Assembly: GCA_963638365.1 (NCBI GenBank) | Contig: CAVHRK010000008.1 | Span: 1 to 28,929 of the forward strand | Length of the DNA stretch: 28,929 nucleotides | Source of the DNA: Suilimivivens sp963638365 | GTDB taxonomy: Bacteria; Bacillota; Clostridia; Lachnospirales; Lachnospiraceae | Reading direction: 5' to 3' | In this document: piece by piece, positions 17,074 to 25,788 of the stretch | Layout: each line of letters opens with the position of its first letter | Position numbering within the stretch: position 1 is the first letter of the stretch | Translations under genes and position numbers: made by a program | The notes under the pieces: generated by a model | The model's database searches: none | Told to the model about the DNA's origin: nothing | The model's input: only the letters and a program-made list of their open reading frames with translations

Positions 17074-17121
17074 TTAATGAAAAATAGTCTCATCAAAGAA
17101 CTATCTCTTTGATAAGACTAT
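17074..17121 (-). terminator. Terminator or attenuator just before the binding-protein gene
   Basis: Stem ATAGTCT + ATCAAAGA (17084-17099) with TCTTTGAT + AGACTAT (17106-17121), interrupted by a single C/A that becomes a G-U wobble in the minus-strand RNA. On the minus strand it is followed by a T run (ATTTTTCATT) and then, about 10 bases on, GGGAGG. It can end transcripts from the regulator genes. If the importer promoter lies upstream of it, it would act as an attenuator. Confidence 0.7.
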
Positions 17122-17167
17122 GATAACTTTTCTGTCTAAAAATACCATGAAGATCCCTATGGCAAAA

Positions 17168-17227
17168 GTTGAATTTTATCTTCAAAAAATGCTTTAAGTT
17201 GAATTTTTTACGAATTCGGTTGAATTT
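17168..17227. promoter_or_regulatory. Three direct repeats of GTTGAATTT, candidate activator sites
   Basis: GTTGAATTT occurs at 17168-17176, 17198-17206 and 17219-17227. The first two share the longer AAGTTGAATTTT. Start-to-start spacings are 30 and 21 bases, about three and two helix turns, so all lie on one DNA face. They fall between the kinase gene and the binding-protein gene, where a YesN-type regulator could act; the third overlaps the end of the kinase gene. Which protein binds is inference. Confidence 0.45.
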
Positions 17228-18704
17228 CTTCTTTCTGACTGATGAGACCATGGTCTGCATCCGGCAAAAAGACCTTTACTGTAGTTCCCTCCTGATAGGT
17301 ACTTGAAATCCGAAGACCATATTCTTCTCCGCAGTTTAAACGGATCCGTTCATTGACATTATATAATCCATATACCTTACTTTCCACGAACTGCTTATGA
17401 AGCAGTGCATTCCTTACCTGCTCCAGACGCTCCGGCTGCATACCGATTCCATTGTCCTGCACCTCTAAGATAAAGCAGGAACCCTCCCGGTATCCTCTTA
17501 CCGTGATCTTCCCCTTACCACGTTTATTCTTAATCCCATGATAAAGTGCATTTTCTACAAGAGGCTGCACAGTGATCTTCGGAATCGTATTCTGATGAAA
17601 CTCCTCCGGAACATCAATTTCATACTCAAGAATATCCTGATACCGCATCTGCTGGATCTCTAAATAACTCCGGACATGCTGAATTTCTTCTTTGATCGAA
17701 ATAATATCCTTTCCCTGATTCAAAGAAGTGCGGAAAAACTCCGAAAGGCTTTCCACCATATGAACAACCTTCTTCTGCTCATCACTTTCTGCCAGCCAGA
17801 TAATCGTGTCCAGTGTATTATACAGAAAGTGCGGATTAATCTGTGCCTGAAGAAGCTCAAACTCTGCTTTTCGGATACGGATCTGCTCCTTCTTCACCTG
17901 TTCAAGAAGCTCATTGATCTTGTCAATCATCGTATTTAAGGATTCGCTTAACTGTCTCGCTTCCACACCCGTATTAACATGGGATCTTACCTGCAGATTT
18001 CCCTGCGATACCTGCTGTGTCACTTCCACAAGCTCGGTAATCGGCCTTGAAATACTTAAAGGAATATAATGGGAAATAAACACGATCAACAGCAAAACCG
18101 CAACAAAGGCAATAACGGAAATTTCAATCATGGAAACGAAAAAGCTCTGGTATTCCGCATGGGATTCCTGAATTCCCTTTGTTTCATAATAAATGTACTG
18201 AAAAATGGTTTCGCGTACAAGCGTCGTTACAATCTGGACATCATTTTCCCAGATTTCCATGTTATCCTCGTAACGGTTTCCTTCCCGGATATTCTGTTCA
18301 ATACGGTCCACATAGGTATCAAGATTGTTCAGATACTTCTTAATACTCTTCAATCTGGTAAGGTTGTCTTTGGAATCGGTAATCTGTTCCAGTCCGGTAA
18401 TAATCCGGTTCGCATTGGTAAGCATATCCCGAAGCTCCGATTCCTCTACCGTCTTATTTCCTACAATCAAAAGATAGGTTTCATAATCGAAATCCTTTTT
18501 AAAATCAAGTGTAAACTCACTGGCCGCTACGGTGGAGTTAATCATATCCTCATACCGGTAATTTGCTGCCCACAGGTTATAAAAGCAAAAGATCAGAAAC
18601 AAAAAAATAGGAATCAGGATTACCAGATAAGAATATCGTATTTTACTTGTCAGGGAAGAACGGTCATAAAAATCCTTCGCTGCTTTTTTCAATTTCTTAT
18701 TCAT
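17208..18704 (-). CDS. YesM-type sensor histidine kinase
   Basis: 498-residue membrane sensor kinase. Helix 1 is about residues 25-45, an extracytoplasmic region follows (46-187), helix 2 is about 190-210, then HAMP (about 211-264), the His_kinase region with phospho-acceptor His292 (NPHFLYNTL), and the ATPase lobe with Asn385 (PLVENALYHG) and DNGIGM at 417-422. It is the partner of the AraC-type response regulator encoded just upstream; the ATG overlaps the regulator's stop by four bases. The outer domain is only about 140 residues, mostly helical, with no known sugar-binding fold. Sensing through a separate binding protein is therefore plausible. Its place beside the importer suggests control of arabinose uptake. 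Confidence 0.93.
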   Translation of the reverse strand: MNKKLKKAAKDFYDRSSLTSKIRYSYLVILIPIFLFLIFCFYNLWAANYRYEDMINSTVAASEFTLDFKKDFDYETYLLIVGNKTVEESELRDMLTNANRIITGLEQITDSKDNLTRLKSIKKYLNNLDTYVDRIEQNIREGNRYEDNMEIWENDVQIVTTLVRETIFQYIYYETKGIQESHAEYQSFFVSMIEISVIAFVAVLLLIVFISHYIPLSISRPITELVEVTQQVSQGNLQVRSHVNTGVEARQLSESLNTMIDKINELLEQVKKEQIRIRKAEFELLQAQINPHFLYNTLDTIIWLAESDEQKKVVHMVESLSEFFRTSLNQGKDIISIKEEIQHVRSYLEIQQMRYQDILEYEIDVPEEFHQNTIPKITVQPLVENALYHGIKNKRGKGKITVRGYREGSCFILEVQDNGIGMQPERLEQVRNALLHKQFVESKVYGLYNVNERIRLNCGEEYGLRISSTYQEGTTVKVFLPDADHGLISQKEEIQPNS

Positions 18705-19810
18705 GCTTTTCCTTCCCGGTATTGTGTCGGTGTCATTCCCTGCGTTTTACGGAACAGGGCTGAGAAATAATGAGGATCCTTATATCCGACCTCCAATCCG
18801 ATCTCACTGCTCTTTTTCCCGGTACACCGAAGAAGCTCTTTGGCTTTATTCATACGAAAGTCCGTCAGATATTTAATAAACGGCTGTCCCGTCTGCTGGC
18901 TGAAAATCGTACTGAAATGGTTGGGTGAAAAATTCACATGTGCAGCAAGCTGATTCAAGGTCAGATCATCTTCTACATAATGCTCTTCAATATACGCCTT
19001 CACATCATCCATCAGATCTTTATATTTATTTCCGGATATCTGATCCCGTTCATCAATCGCCTTCTGAATGATCCGTATGATATATTCCTTGGAAACTTCA
19101 ATACTGGACAGTGCATCCGAAGCAACATCCATTGGTTCCACTTCTTCTCTGGACAGACCGATACTTTCCACAAATTCTGCCACACAGAAATAAGCATCCA
19201 TGACAATATACTGACGGAAAATTCTGGACTTCACGGCACTATGATCCAACTTTTCAAACATTTCATCAATAAAGTAAGGAACCTCTTCCCTGCAGCCGCA
19301 TTTCAAAAATTCCTGAATCCTGCTCTTTTCAAACTGCTTGTAATCCAACTCCTGAATATTGAGGTTATCTTTTTCCGATTCCCGGTCCATACTCTGTTTA
19401 AAGTAACGTTCCCGGATCCGCTGCTTCTGCTTCCGCTCTTCAATAGAAGCCGCCACCAGATCAATTTCCTTAATCAGGGCATCTCCGCTGATCGGCTTAA
19501 GAAGGTACTGGGCCACGCCGATTTTAATTCCTTCTTTGGCATACTCAAACTCTTCATATCCACTCAAAATAATAATTTCTGTCTCCGGAAATTCCTTTTT
19601 AATCAGCTTGCTCAAAGCAAGTCCGTCCATAAAAGGCATCCGGATATCGGTAATCACAATATCCGGCCGTGTTTCCTGAATCATCGGAAAAGCAAGTTCT
19701 CCATCTCCTGCTTCTCCACAGAATTCATATCCATGTGCCTGCCAGTCAATATTCTTCTTGATTCCCTCACGGATGACATATTCATCCTCTACCAGAAAAA
19801 CCTTAATCAT
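18701..19810 (-). CDS. YesN-type response regulator (receiver + AraC HTH)
   Basis: 369-residue cytoplasmic transcription factor. The receiver domain (about 1-120) has the acidic pair at residues 8-9, phospho-acceptor Asp55 (IVITDIRMP) and the lysine of LLKPISG. A linker of about 140 residues follows. The C-terminal AraC-type double HTH (about 265-366) includes LTLNQLAAHVNFSPNHFS and the closing IGLEVGYKDPHYFSALFRK signature. It overlaps araR by 8 bases upstream and the kinase gene by 4 bases downstream, so araR, regulator and kinase form one unit. Likely target is the binding-protein gene next in line, via the GTTGAATTT repeats at 17168-17227. Confidence 0.93.
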   Translation of the reverse strand: MIKVFLVEDEYVIREGIKKNIDWQAHGYEFCGEAGDGELAFPMIQETRPDIVITDIRMPFMDGLALSKLIKKEFPETEIIILSGYEEFEYAKEGIKIGVAQYLLKPISGDALIKEIDLVAASIEERKQKQRIRERYFKQSMDRESEKDNLNIQELDYKQFEKSRIQEFLKCGCREEVPYFIDEMFEKLDHSAVKSRIFRQYIVMDAYFCVAEFVESIGLSREEVEPMDVASDALSSIEVSKEYIIRIIQKAIDERDQISGNKYKDLMDDVKAYIEEHYVEDDLTLNQLAAHVNFSPNHFSTIFSQQTGQPFIKYLTDFRMNKAKELLRCTGKKSSEIGLEVGYKDPHYFSALFRKTQGMTPTQYREGKA

Positions 19811-20963
19811 GCTTCTCTCCCTCTATGTGATAATTTCTGGATATGCAGGAATTTCCTACAACCAATTCCGGTGCAATCAGAATATCTGTACAGATCTGTT
19901 CTTTCACCTTTTCTTTTGTCTGATCATTCGGTATTTTATTTCTGCGCTCCTGATGATCAATCAGTTCAAGCAACAGCTCTGCTGCCATTTCTCCCAATTT
20001 TTCCTGAGGATGAACAATGGTTGTTAACTGCAGTCCTCCGTTATTTGCTATGTAGGAATTGTCATATCCGGTTACGGATACATCGAAAGGAACCTTTTTA
20101 CCGGCAGCAGTAAGGCCCTGAATTACCTTCATGGCAATCTGGTCATTATAGCAGACAACGCCATCCATCGGAATTCCGCCTTCTGCCATCTGCTTAATAG
20201 CCTCATACGGATGAATGGCACGGTCCTCTGTGTAAAACCAGATCACATGATCCGGTTCATAAGGAATCCCGGCTTCCTGCAACGCCTTTACATATCCCTT
20301 ATGTCGATTCTGCCCCTGCATATCATCCGACTTAAACACCCCAATGATCGACTTATGCCCTGTATCAATCAGATACTTCGTAATGAGATAACCACCCATT
20401 GCATCATCCATGAGCACCTTGGGTTTTTCTTTCATTGTTGCAAAGCATCCCTGGATAAAAACATAGGGAATGCCATATTCCTCCAACTTCTCATACAGGT
20501 GGGTGTGCTTACAGTAAATCTGACTTTTGCTCGGCTCAATAATGATTCCGTCAATATCCTTCTGTAAAAGCTCTTCTAAGCATCTTGCCTCCTGACTTCT
20601 GGAATTCCTTGTATTTTTCAGAATGATACTGTAGCCCTGCTCCGTCAGTACCTTATCAATTCCCCCGATCACCCGTGGGAAAATATAATCCGACAGATAT
20701 GTGGTAACTACCGCAATATTATGGGAATGTCCCGTATGTAAAACCCTCTCGGAACAGAAGGTTCCCCTCCCATGCTCCGCATAAATATAGCCTTCATTCT
20801 GAAGCACCGAAAGAGCTTTGCGCACCGTCTGCCTGCTGACCTGATACCGCGCCGATAATTCATTTTCTGAAGGAAGCTTATCTCCTGCCTGGATTTCTCC
20901 GGACATCATCTTTTCCCTTAAATCTTCCATTAACTTCGAATATTTTAACTGCTTTTGTTCCAT
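19803..20963 (-). CDS. araR: AraR-like transcriptional regulator (GntR wHTH + LacI-type sugar domain)
   Basis: 386-residue regulator with an N-terminal GntR winged helix (about 6-75; LPSENELSARYQVSRQTVRKAL, then YAEHGRGTF) fused to a LacI-type effector domain (about 85-365; IAVVTTYLSDYIFPRVI, DGIIIEPSKSQ, DGVVCYNDQIAMKVI). This chimeric layout defines AraR of Bacillus, a repressor released by L-arabinose. ATG 20963 is chosen over a TTG at 20978, with GGGG about 9 bases upstream. It starts the AraR-regulator-kinase unit. A 12-bp inverted repeat lies 23 bases before the start and overlaps a possible promoter. The palindrome before araA is the best candidate target. Confidence 0.92.
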   Translation of the reverse strand: MEQKQLKYSKLMEDLREKMMSGEIQAGDKLPSENELSARYQVSRQTVRKALSVLQNEGYIYAEHGRGTFCSERVLHTGHSHNIAVVTTYLSDYIFPRVIGGIDKVLTEQGYSIILKNTRNSRSQEARCLEELLQKDIDGIIIEPSKSQIYCKHTHLYEKLEEYGIPYVFIQGCFATMKEKPKVLMDDAMGGYLITKYLIDTGHKSIIGVFKSDDMQGQNRHKGYVKALQEAGIPYEPDHVIWFYTEDRAIHPYEAIKQMAEGGIPMDGVVCYNDQIAMKVIQGLTAAGKKVPFDVSVTGYDNSYIANNGGLQLTTIVHPQEKLGEMAAELLLELIDHQERRNKIPNDQTKEKVKEQICTDILIAPELVVGNSCISRNYHIEGEKHD

Positions 20964-20986
20964 GATAAATAACCCCAAAATATAAA

Positions 20987-21020
20987 GAAACTATATGCTT
21001 TGATGTTAGCATATAGTTTC
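20987..21020 (-). terminator. Hairpin between the AraC-GGDEF gene and araR (terminator or operator)
   Basis: GAAACTATATGC (20987-20998), a 10-base loop and GCATATAGTTTC (21009-21020) form a perfect 12-bp inverted repeat. On the minus strand the stem runs into CTTTATATTTT, so it can terminate transcripts from the gene ending at 21050. A possible araR promoter (TTGCAA 21027-21032, 18 bases, TAACAT 21003-21008) overlaps it, so a role as operator is also possible. Confidence 0.6.
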
Positions 21021-21049
21021 CTGATTTTGCAATATGTGTTCATTTGTTG

Positions 21050-21853
21050 TTACTTTATACTATCGAGTTCCTTCTGCATTCTCGTATATAACTCTGAATA
21101 CTTTATATTTTTGTCCTCAATTTTAAAGCTGGTCACAGACAATGTAAGAGGAATTTCCATTTCCTGATACTTAAATGATTCTCCATTATGTGACAAAATC
21201 TCATTCACAATTTTTTCCGTATATTCCCGATCCTTCGAATCAGTCAGCGCAACAAATTCGTCTCCTCCGATCCTAAACACAATATCTTCATCCCCACATG
21301 CATATTCCAGTCTTTTTAATGCTGTCAATATGGCAATATCTCCCGCTTGCCTTGATATTTCATTTATTGGAATCAATGACTTTATATCAACCCCGATAAA
21401 ATAGCAACCGCGTCTGTCCTGTATGTAATCATACAATTCACTGATGTCTACTTTCTTTTTACCCTTCATAGTTTCATCCTCCATCAATTCTTTTTCCAGT
21501 CGTAAGGCCGGAAAAAGTTCAAAATGTACCGAGTTCTTTCTATACTCTGACGGAGTTATATGCCATATCTTTACAAATGCCCTGGAGAATGCTTCATTAC
21601 TGCTATACCCATATTTCACAGCCAGATCCAGAAGTGACATATCCTGATTCTGTATCAACTCCTTTGCGGCACAACTCATTCGTCTGCGTATGGAATAATC
21701 CTTGATACTCATACCTGTTACAAATCTAAAATGTTTTTCAAGGCAGGATTTTGAACAGTACAAACTTTTTGCTATATCATCTGTTTTTATATTCTGAGTC
21801 AAATTTGCTTCAATTAACTCTAAAGTATCTGTGATAAGCAAAATGTTTTCCAT
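21050..21853 (-). CDS. AraC-type HTH protein fused to a GGDEF domain
   Basis: 267-residue protein joining an N-terminal AraC-type DNA-binding domain (about 8-107; DDIAKSLYCSKSCLEKHFR and LAVKYGYSSNEAFSRAF) to a short C-terminal GGDEF domain (about 148-267). The GGDEF part keeps the metal-binding Asp156 (GVDIKS), an INEISRQAGD block like the usual IND..GH..GD, and an intact RIGGDEF at 194-200. It lacks the usual leading DxLTGLxNR segment. It may make or bind cyclic di-GMP, or act as a nucleotide-sensing transcription factor. The start has a strong AGGAGG 4 bases upstream, and the gene is 38 bases after the exporter genes, so it probably belongs to that unit. Confidence 0.85.
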   Translation of the reverse strand: MENILLITDTLELIEANLTQNIKTDDIAKSLYCSKSCLEKHFRFVTGMSIKDYSIRRRMSCAAKELIQNQDMSLLDLAVKYGYSSNEAFSRAFVKIWHITPSEYRKNSVHFELFPALRLEKELMEDETMKGKKKVDISELYDYIQDRRGCYFIGVDIKSLIPINEISRQAGDIAILTALKRLEYACGDEDIVFRIGGDEFVALTDSKDREYTEKIVNEILSHNGESFKYQEMEIPLTLSVTSFKIEDKNIKYSELYTRMQKELDSIK

Positions 21854-21891
21854 TCTTCTTCCTCCTTCCGATATATCGTATCTTAACTATA

Positions 21892-23796
21892 TCATACGCA
21901 ATTTTTTAACTCTTGATTTTTTGAGTCCGTATAATACTTCGCCTGTTTATTCCACATCACCGCATATTCTCCATCGTGATCCTTTAACAGGGTATCATGG
22001 TTCCCATACTGCACCAGTTGTCCGTCCTTAAAAACAGCAATCCGGTCACAGAACTTGCAGGAAGAAAGGCGGTGGCTGATATACACAGCCGTTTTATTTC
22101 CGACAATCTTATCAAAGTTCGTATAAATCTCCGACTCCGCAATCGGATCAAGGGCAGCCGTCGGTTCATCTAAAAGTACAAACGGCGCATCCTTATAAAG
22201 TGCCCTTGCAATGGCTATTTTCTGTGCCTCTCCGCCACTTATGTCGATTCCTTCTTCTTCATAATCCTTATAAAGATAGGTATCTATTCCTTTGGAAAGT
22301 GTCTGCAGACGATCTCCGAATCCACTGTCATCCAGACATTTGCGGACTTTATCCACATCCACAGTATGACTTGCTGCCACATTTTCCGAAAGCTTCAGGC
22401 TGACGAGAATATAATCCTGGAAAATCACGGAAAACAACGTTGCATATTCTTCATGACGGAACTTTTTGATATTTACTCCGTTTAACAGAATTTCTCCCTC
22501 GTCCGGATCATACAGACGGCATAATAGCTTAATCATCGTTGTTTTGCCGGAACCGTTCCTTCCTACAATCGCAAGCTTTTCCCCAATCTGCAGCTTCATG
22601 GAAAAGTTCTTTAACGCATATTCCTTACTTCCCGGATAACGGAAGGATACATTTTTAAATTCAATCTGATATTCCCCATCGCTGCGCTTTTCCATAGGGA
22701 GAGAACCCTTGTACATTTCATCCGTCAGATCAAATAATTCAAAAATCCCTGCCTGCTGCCGTGCGGCCTGTACAATTCCTGAATAATCCGCCCCGACACA
22801 AAAAGTATTTACCAGAAAATTGGACAAACAGCCTCCAAATAAAATGACATTACCGGCTGAAAAATTTCCTGATTTTGCAATCATTACCGCCAACAGATAG
22901 GAGCCAACAGACATTAATGCTGAAACTGTCTTATTTGTCATACCCATAGCTCCATAAACTTCAGACATTTTATTTAGTACATATTTTTTAAACATTTTTG
23001 TCTGCAGCTTATCATATGTATATGCCTTCATCAGCTCATAAGCATTATAAATCCTTACATCTTTTCCATTTTTATTATTATAATTACCACCAAATGCAAA
23101 ATCCCAGACATAATTTATGAGCCATTTCTTTTCCTCTTTTGTCGGCAGATGAAACATCAGATACAGTATCATATTATATAGATGTCGGCATACAACCGTC
23201 CCCGCAATCAAAGCTGCAAATAAAAACAGAAAAATACCAATACTTTCCGTCTGTATCTTTCCTCTGCAATATTGCAGTTGTGGAAATAACAAAACAGCTG
23301 CAACAATAAGCTTTAACAGATGCATAAGAAATTCCTTTTCCATCCCGAACATGGAATAAATCCCGGCTCCCCAGTTTCTCTCCCTCTGCATACGTTCCCG
23401 GATTTCCTTAAGCCTCGGACTATCAATCAGGGCATAATCCAGATTCATAATCTTCTCCTGCTGTAATGCCATATACTGTGTTTCCATGGTATTCATCGCT
23501 ATTTCCAAATGTTTATCAATAAAGTAATCTATAGAAGCCGCTCCACTTAACAAAATTGCCGTTCCAATAGCAACCTTCAGAATATAAGCATAATCTGTTC
23601 CGTTACTTAGTCCATTAACCACAAAGGAAGAAAGAAGAAGCGCTCCATAAGTAATAACTGCCTTCATGCATATAGAAACAAAATTCCACGCATAAAAGCT
23701 GTGATCCAGAGAATGAATCAGTTTTACCAGACGAATCACATACTGTAAATTCTCACGGAAACTTTGTTTCTTTAAAATTTCTGCGTCCTGACTCAT
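21892..23796 (-). CDS. ABC exporter half-transporter, second gene of the pair
   Basis: 634-residue fused membrane and ATPase protein. About six helices lie in residues 35-350. The ATPase domain has Walker A at 412-419 (GRNGSGKT), Q-loop Gln460, signature SGGEAQK from 520, and Walker B with Asp543-Glu544 and LDEPTAALDP. It is a type IV (exporter-fold) ABC protein forming a heterodimer with the protein encoded just upstream; its ATG overlaps that gene's stop by four bases. The signature has SGGE in place of SGGQ. No peptidase C39 domain is seen, and the substrate is unknown. Such pairs next to regulators often export peptides, lipids or drugs, and nothing here decides between them. Confidence 0.88.
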   Translation of the reverse strand: MSQDAEILKKQSFRENLQYVIRLVKLIHSLDHSFYAWNFVSICMKAVITYGALLLSSFVVNGLSNGTDYAYILKVAIGTAILLSGAASIDYFIDKHLEIAMNTMETQYMALQQEKIMNLDYALIDSPRLKEIRERMQRERNWGAGIYSMFGMEKEFLMHLLKLIVAAVLLFPQLQYCRGKIQTESIGIFLFLFAALIAGTVVCRHLYNMILYLMFHLPTKEEKKWLINYVWDFAFGGNYNNKNGKDVRIYNAYELMKAYTYDKLQTKMFKKYVLNKMSEVYGAMGMTNKTVSALMSVGSYLLAVMIAKSGNFSAGNVILFGGCLSNFLVNTFCVGADYSGIVQAARQQAGIFELFDLTDEMYKGSLPMEKRSDGEYQIEFKNVSFRYPGSKEYALKNFSMKLQIGEKLAIVGRNGSGKTTMIKLLCRLYDPDEGEILLNGVNIKKFRHEEYATLFSVIFQDYILVSLKLSENVAASHTVDVDKVRKCLDDSGFGDRLQTLSKGIDTYLYKDYEEEGIDISGGEAQKIAIARALYKDAPFVLLDEPTAALDPIAESEIYTNFDKIVGNKTAVYISHRLSSCKFCDRIAVFKDGQLVQYGNHDTLLKDHDGEYAVMWNKQAKYYTDSKNQELKNCV

Positions 23797-25661
23797 GCAA
23801 ATGCCTCCTTTCCTAAACGTTCCTTTTCATAATAGCTCTTCTGAACCTCGAACATTTCCGCATAAACCCCGTTCTTTTGAATCAGTTCTTCATGCGTTCC
23901 TTCCTCCAATATTCCCTGATTTCCAATAAGCAGAATCCGATCTGAAAAACGGGTACTGGCTAACCTATGGGAAATAAAAATTGCTGTTTTATCTTTGGAA
24001 AGCTTCGCATATTCATCGTAAATCTCACTTTCCGCAATCGGATCAAGAGCAGCTGTCGGCTCATCCAGTATCATAACCGGAGCGTCCTTATACAATGCCC
24101 TTGCCAGTAAGAACTTTTGCTTCTGTCCACCAGATAGTTCAATTCCGTCTTCTCCCATATCCTTTCCAAAATAAGTATCAAGGGTATATCCTCTCTTTTG
24201 AAACAACTCCTTTAACCCAGCTTCTTCCAAAGCAGAAATACATCGTTCTTTATCATAATTTTTAGACAAAGCCAGATTCTCTCCAAGTGTAAAAGGCATA
24301 ATAAAAGGCTCCTGAAATACTGCCGCATACAACCTGTAAAGTTCTTCTTTGGGAAACTCCTTAATTGAAATTCCATTTACCAGAATTTCCCCCTCCTGCG
24401 GTTCATATAATCCACACAGGAGCTTTACCAGAGTGGTCTTGCCGGCACCATTGGTACCAACAATTGCGATCTTTTCCCCACCATGAATTGTCAGGTTCAG
24501 ATGCCGGAAAATCCATTGTCCCGGATCCTCTGCTGCCCTTTCTGCACTTTCTTCCTTCGAGGGATACCGGAAAGACACATCCCGGAAAGTAAAGGAAATC
24601 GGCATCTGTAATTCCCGGATGGAATGAGAACCGGAATGTACATCTTCCTCCTCTAATTCCAGATAGGTTCTCAAATGATTCAGTGAAATGTTTCCTTCCT
24701 GTAGGCTTGCAAAAGAAGTCATAATTGAATTTACAAATACTGCAAACCCGGTAATAGCACCGAAATACAAAACAAATTCTCCTGCATCAATGATTCCCGC
24801 CTGTGCCTGCCGGATCAGATAAATATAAGCAAACAGATCACGCCCCAGTGCAAGCAGACTTCCGGCCTGCCAGTATATTTTTTCCCTAGTCATCTTTTCT
24901 TTATCAATACCTCTTTTTAAGGAAATCAACACATCATTATGATCATTCAGCCATTGCTTCATCGGAAAAATACGAATATCCTTGGCTGCTTCTTCCTTTC
25001 CCATCACTGAATGCAGATAACTTCTTTTCTTATAAAATTGTGCATACCGGTCACGATAACGCTCCATATAGCGGACCTGCGAAATACATAGCGCGTACTG
25101 AAGCAGAGATAATACAAGCAATAGAATCATAATCCATAGACTTAAATAACCAAGCACCGTACTGTACAGGAAAAAGCAGATCAGATTAATCAGAATATTA
25201 ACGGTATCATAGGAAAACCGGTACATTGCACTATAATCCCCACTATCAACACTATGCAAAGCTTTCCAATACAGGTTATTGGCATCTCCTTCTTCACTGT
25301 TAGAAAAAGGAATTCGCAGACTCTTCAAAAACAACATAGCAGCCACATCATTCCTTTTTCCGTTATAAATAAAATACTTTCCCTGTTCACAACCGCCTTT
25401 GACCGCCTCAACAATCACAAAGAATAGCCCAAAAAGAACCATGTTTCGTATCGCCTGCTGCATGGAATAACGATTTGTCACCAGCTCCACAACAAACTTC
25501 GGCAGATAAATTTCCAGATAAGGAATCATGGATCCAAGCAGAATTTCAAGCAGACACATCCACAGAAAAATCGGCATCTCTTTTTTATAAAAGGAAATTG
25601 TATAACCAATGTTTTGCAGAATATGATATTTCTTTGTCGGAATATCCTGGTTTTTATTCAT
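23793..25661 (-). CDS. ABC exporter half-transporter, first gene of the pair
   Basis: 622-residue fused exporter. An N-terminal membrane region (about 28-320) is followed by an ATPase domain with Walker A at 402-409 (GTNGAGKT), signature SGGQKQK from 510, and Walker B with Asp533-Glu534 and LDEPTAALDP. Both members of the pair seem to keep complete catalytic glutamates, unlike heterodimers with one dead site. The gene starts 127 bases after the GHKL kinase gene, beyond a strong terminator, so it should have its own promoter. Its placement directly after a LytTR-type regulatory pair suggests control by that pair. No precursor peptide gene is visible in the gaps. Confidence 0.88.
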   Translation of the reverse strand: MNKNQDIPTKKYHILQNIGYTISFYKKEMPIFLWMCLLEILLGSMIPYLEIYLPKFVVELVTNRYSMQQAIRNMVLFGLFFVIVEAVKGGCEQGKYFIYNGKRNDVAAMLFLKSLRIPFSNSEEGDANNLYWKALHSVDSGDYSAMYRFSYDTVNILINLICFFLYSTVLGYLSLWIMILLLVLSLLQYALCISQVRYMERYRDRYAQFYKKRSYLHSVMGKEEAAKDIRIFPMKQWLNDHNDVLISLKRGIDKEKMTREKIYWQAGSLLALGRDLFAYIYLIRQAQAGIIDAGEFVLYFGAITGFAVFVNSIMTSFASLQEGNISLNHLRTYLELEEEDVHSGSHSIRELQMPISFTFRDVSFRYPSKEESAERAAEDPGQWIFRHLNLTIHGGEKIAIVGTNGAGKTTLVKLLCGLYEPQEGEILVNGISIKEFPKEELYRLYAAVFQEPFIMPFTLGENLALSKNYDKERCISALEEAGLKELFQKRGYTLDTYFGKDMGEDGIELSGGQKQKFLLARALYKDAPVMILDEPTAALDPIAESEIYDEYAKLSKDKTAIFISHRLASTRFSDRILLIGNQGILEEGTHEELIQKNGVYAEMFEVQKSYYEKERLGKEAFA

Positions 25662-25687
25662 AACACACCTCTTTCCTCTCTTATGCG

Positions 25688-25780
25688 ATACCGTTCAACA
25701 ACTATGAGTCCGTTATAACATATTCTGTACTTCCCATATAAAAATGTGCACGAGAGGTTTTTCTCGTGCACGAACGGTAT
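25688..25780. repeat. Outer inverted repeat around the terminator
   Basis: ATACCGTTC (25688-25696) is repeated in reverse as GAACGGTAT (25772-25780), enclosing the terminator hairpin at 25746-25771. The right arm abuts the terminator stem. It lies between the kinase stop and the exporter start and may be a regulator site (LytTR proteins bind paired short motifs) or part of a larger fold. Confidence 0.4.
25740..25771 (-). terminator. Rho-independent terminator after the LytTR-GHKL pair
   Basis: GTGCACGAGA (25746-25755) and TCTCGTGCAC (25762-25771) form a perfect 10-bp GC-rich stem with a 6-base loop. On the minus strand it is followed by ATTTTTATAT. It lies 18 bases beyond the kinase stop codon, separating that unit from the exporter genes. 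Confidence 0.88.
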
Positions 25781-25788
25781 TCGTTATA

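Noticed and set aside
18069..18770. 233-codon plus-strand open frame
   Set aside because: Antisense to the YesM-type kinase gene; it mirrors that gene's codon pattern.
18938..20113. 391-codon plus-strand open frame across the YesN-like and araR genes
   Set aside because: Long but antisense to two well-supported genes and crossing their junction. The product is a random-looking hydrophobic/basic mix with no recognisable motif.
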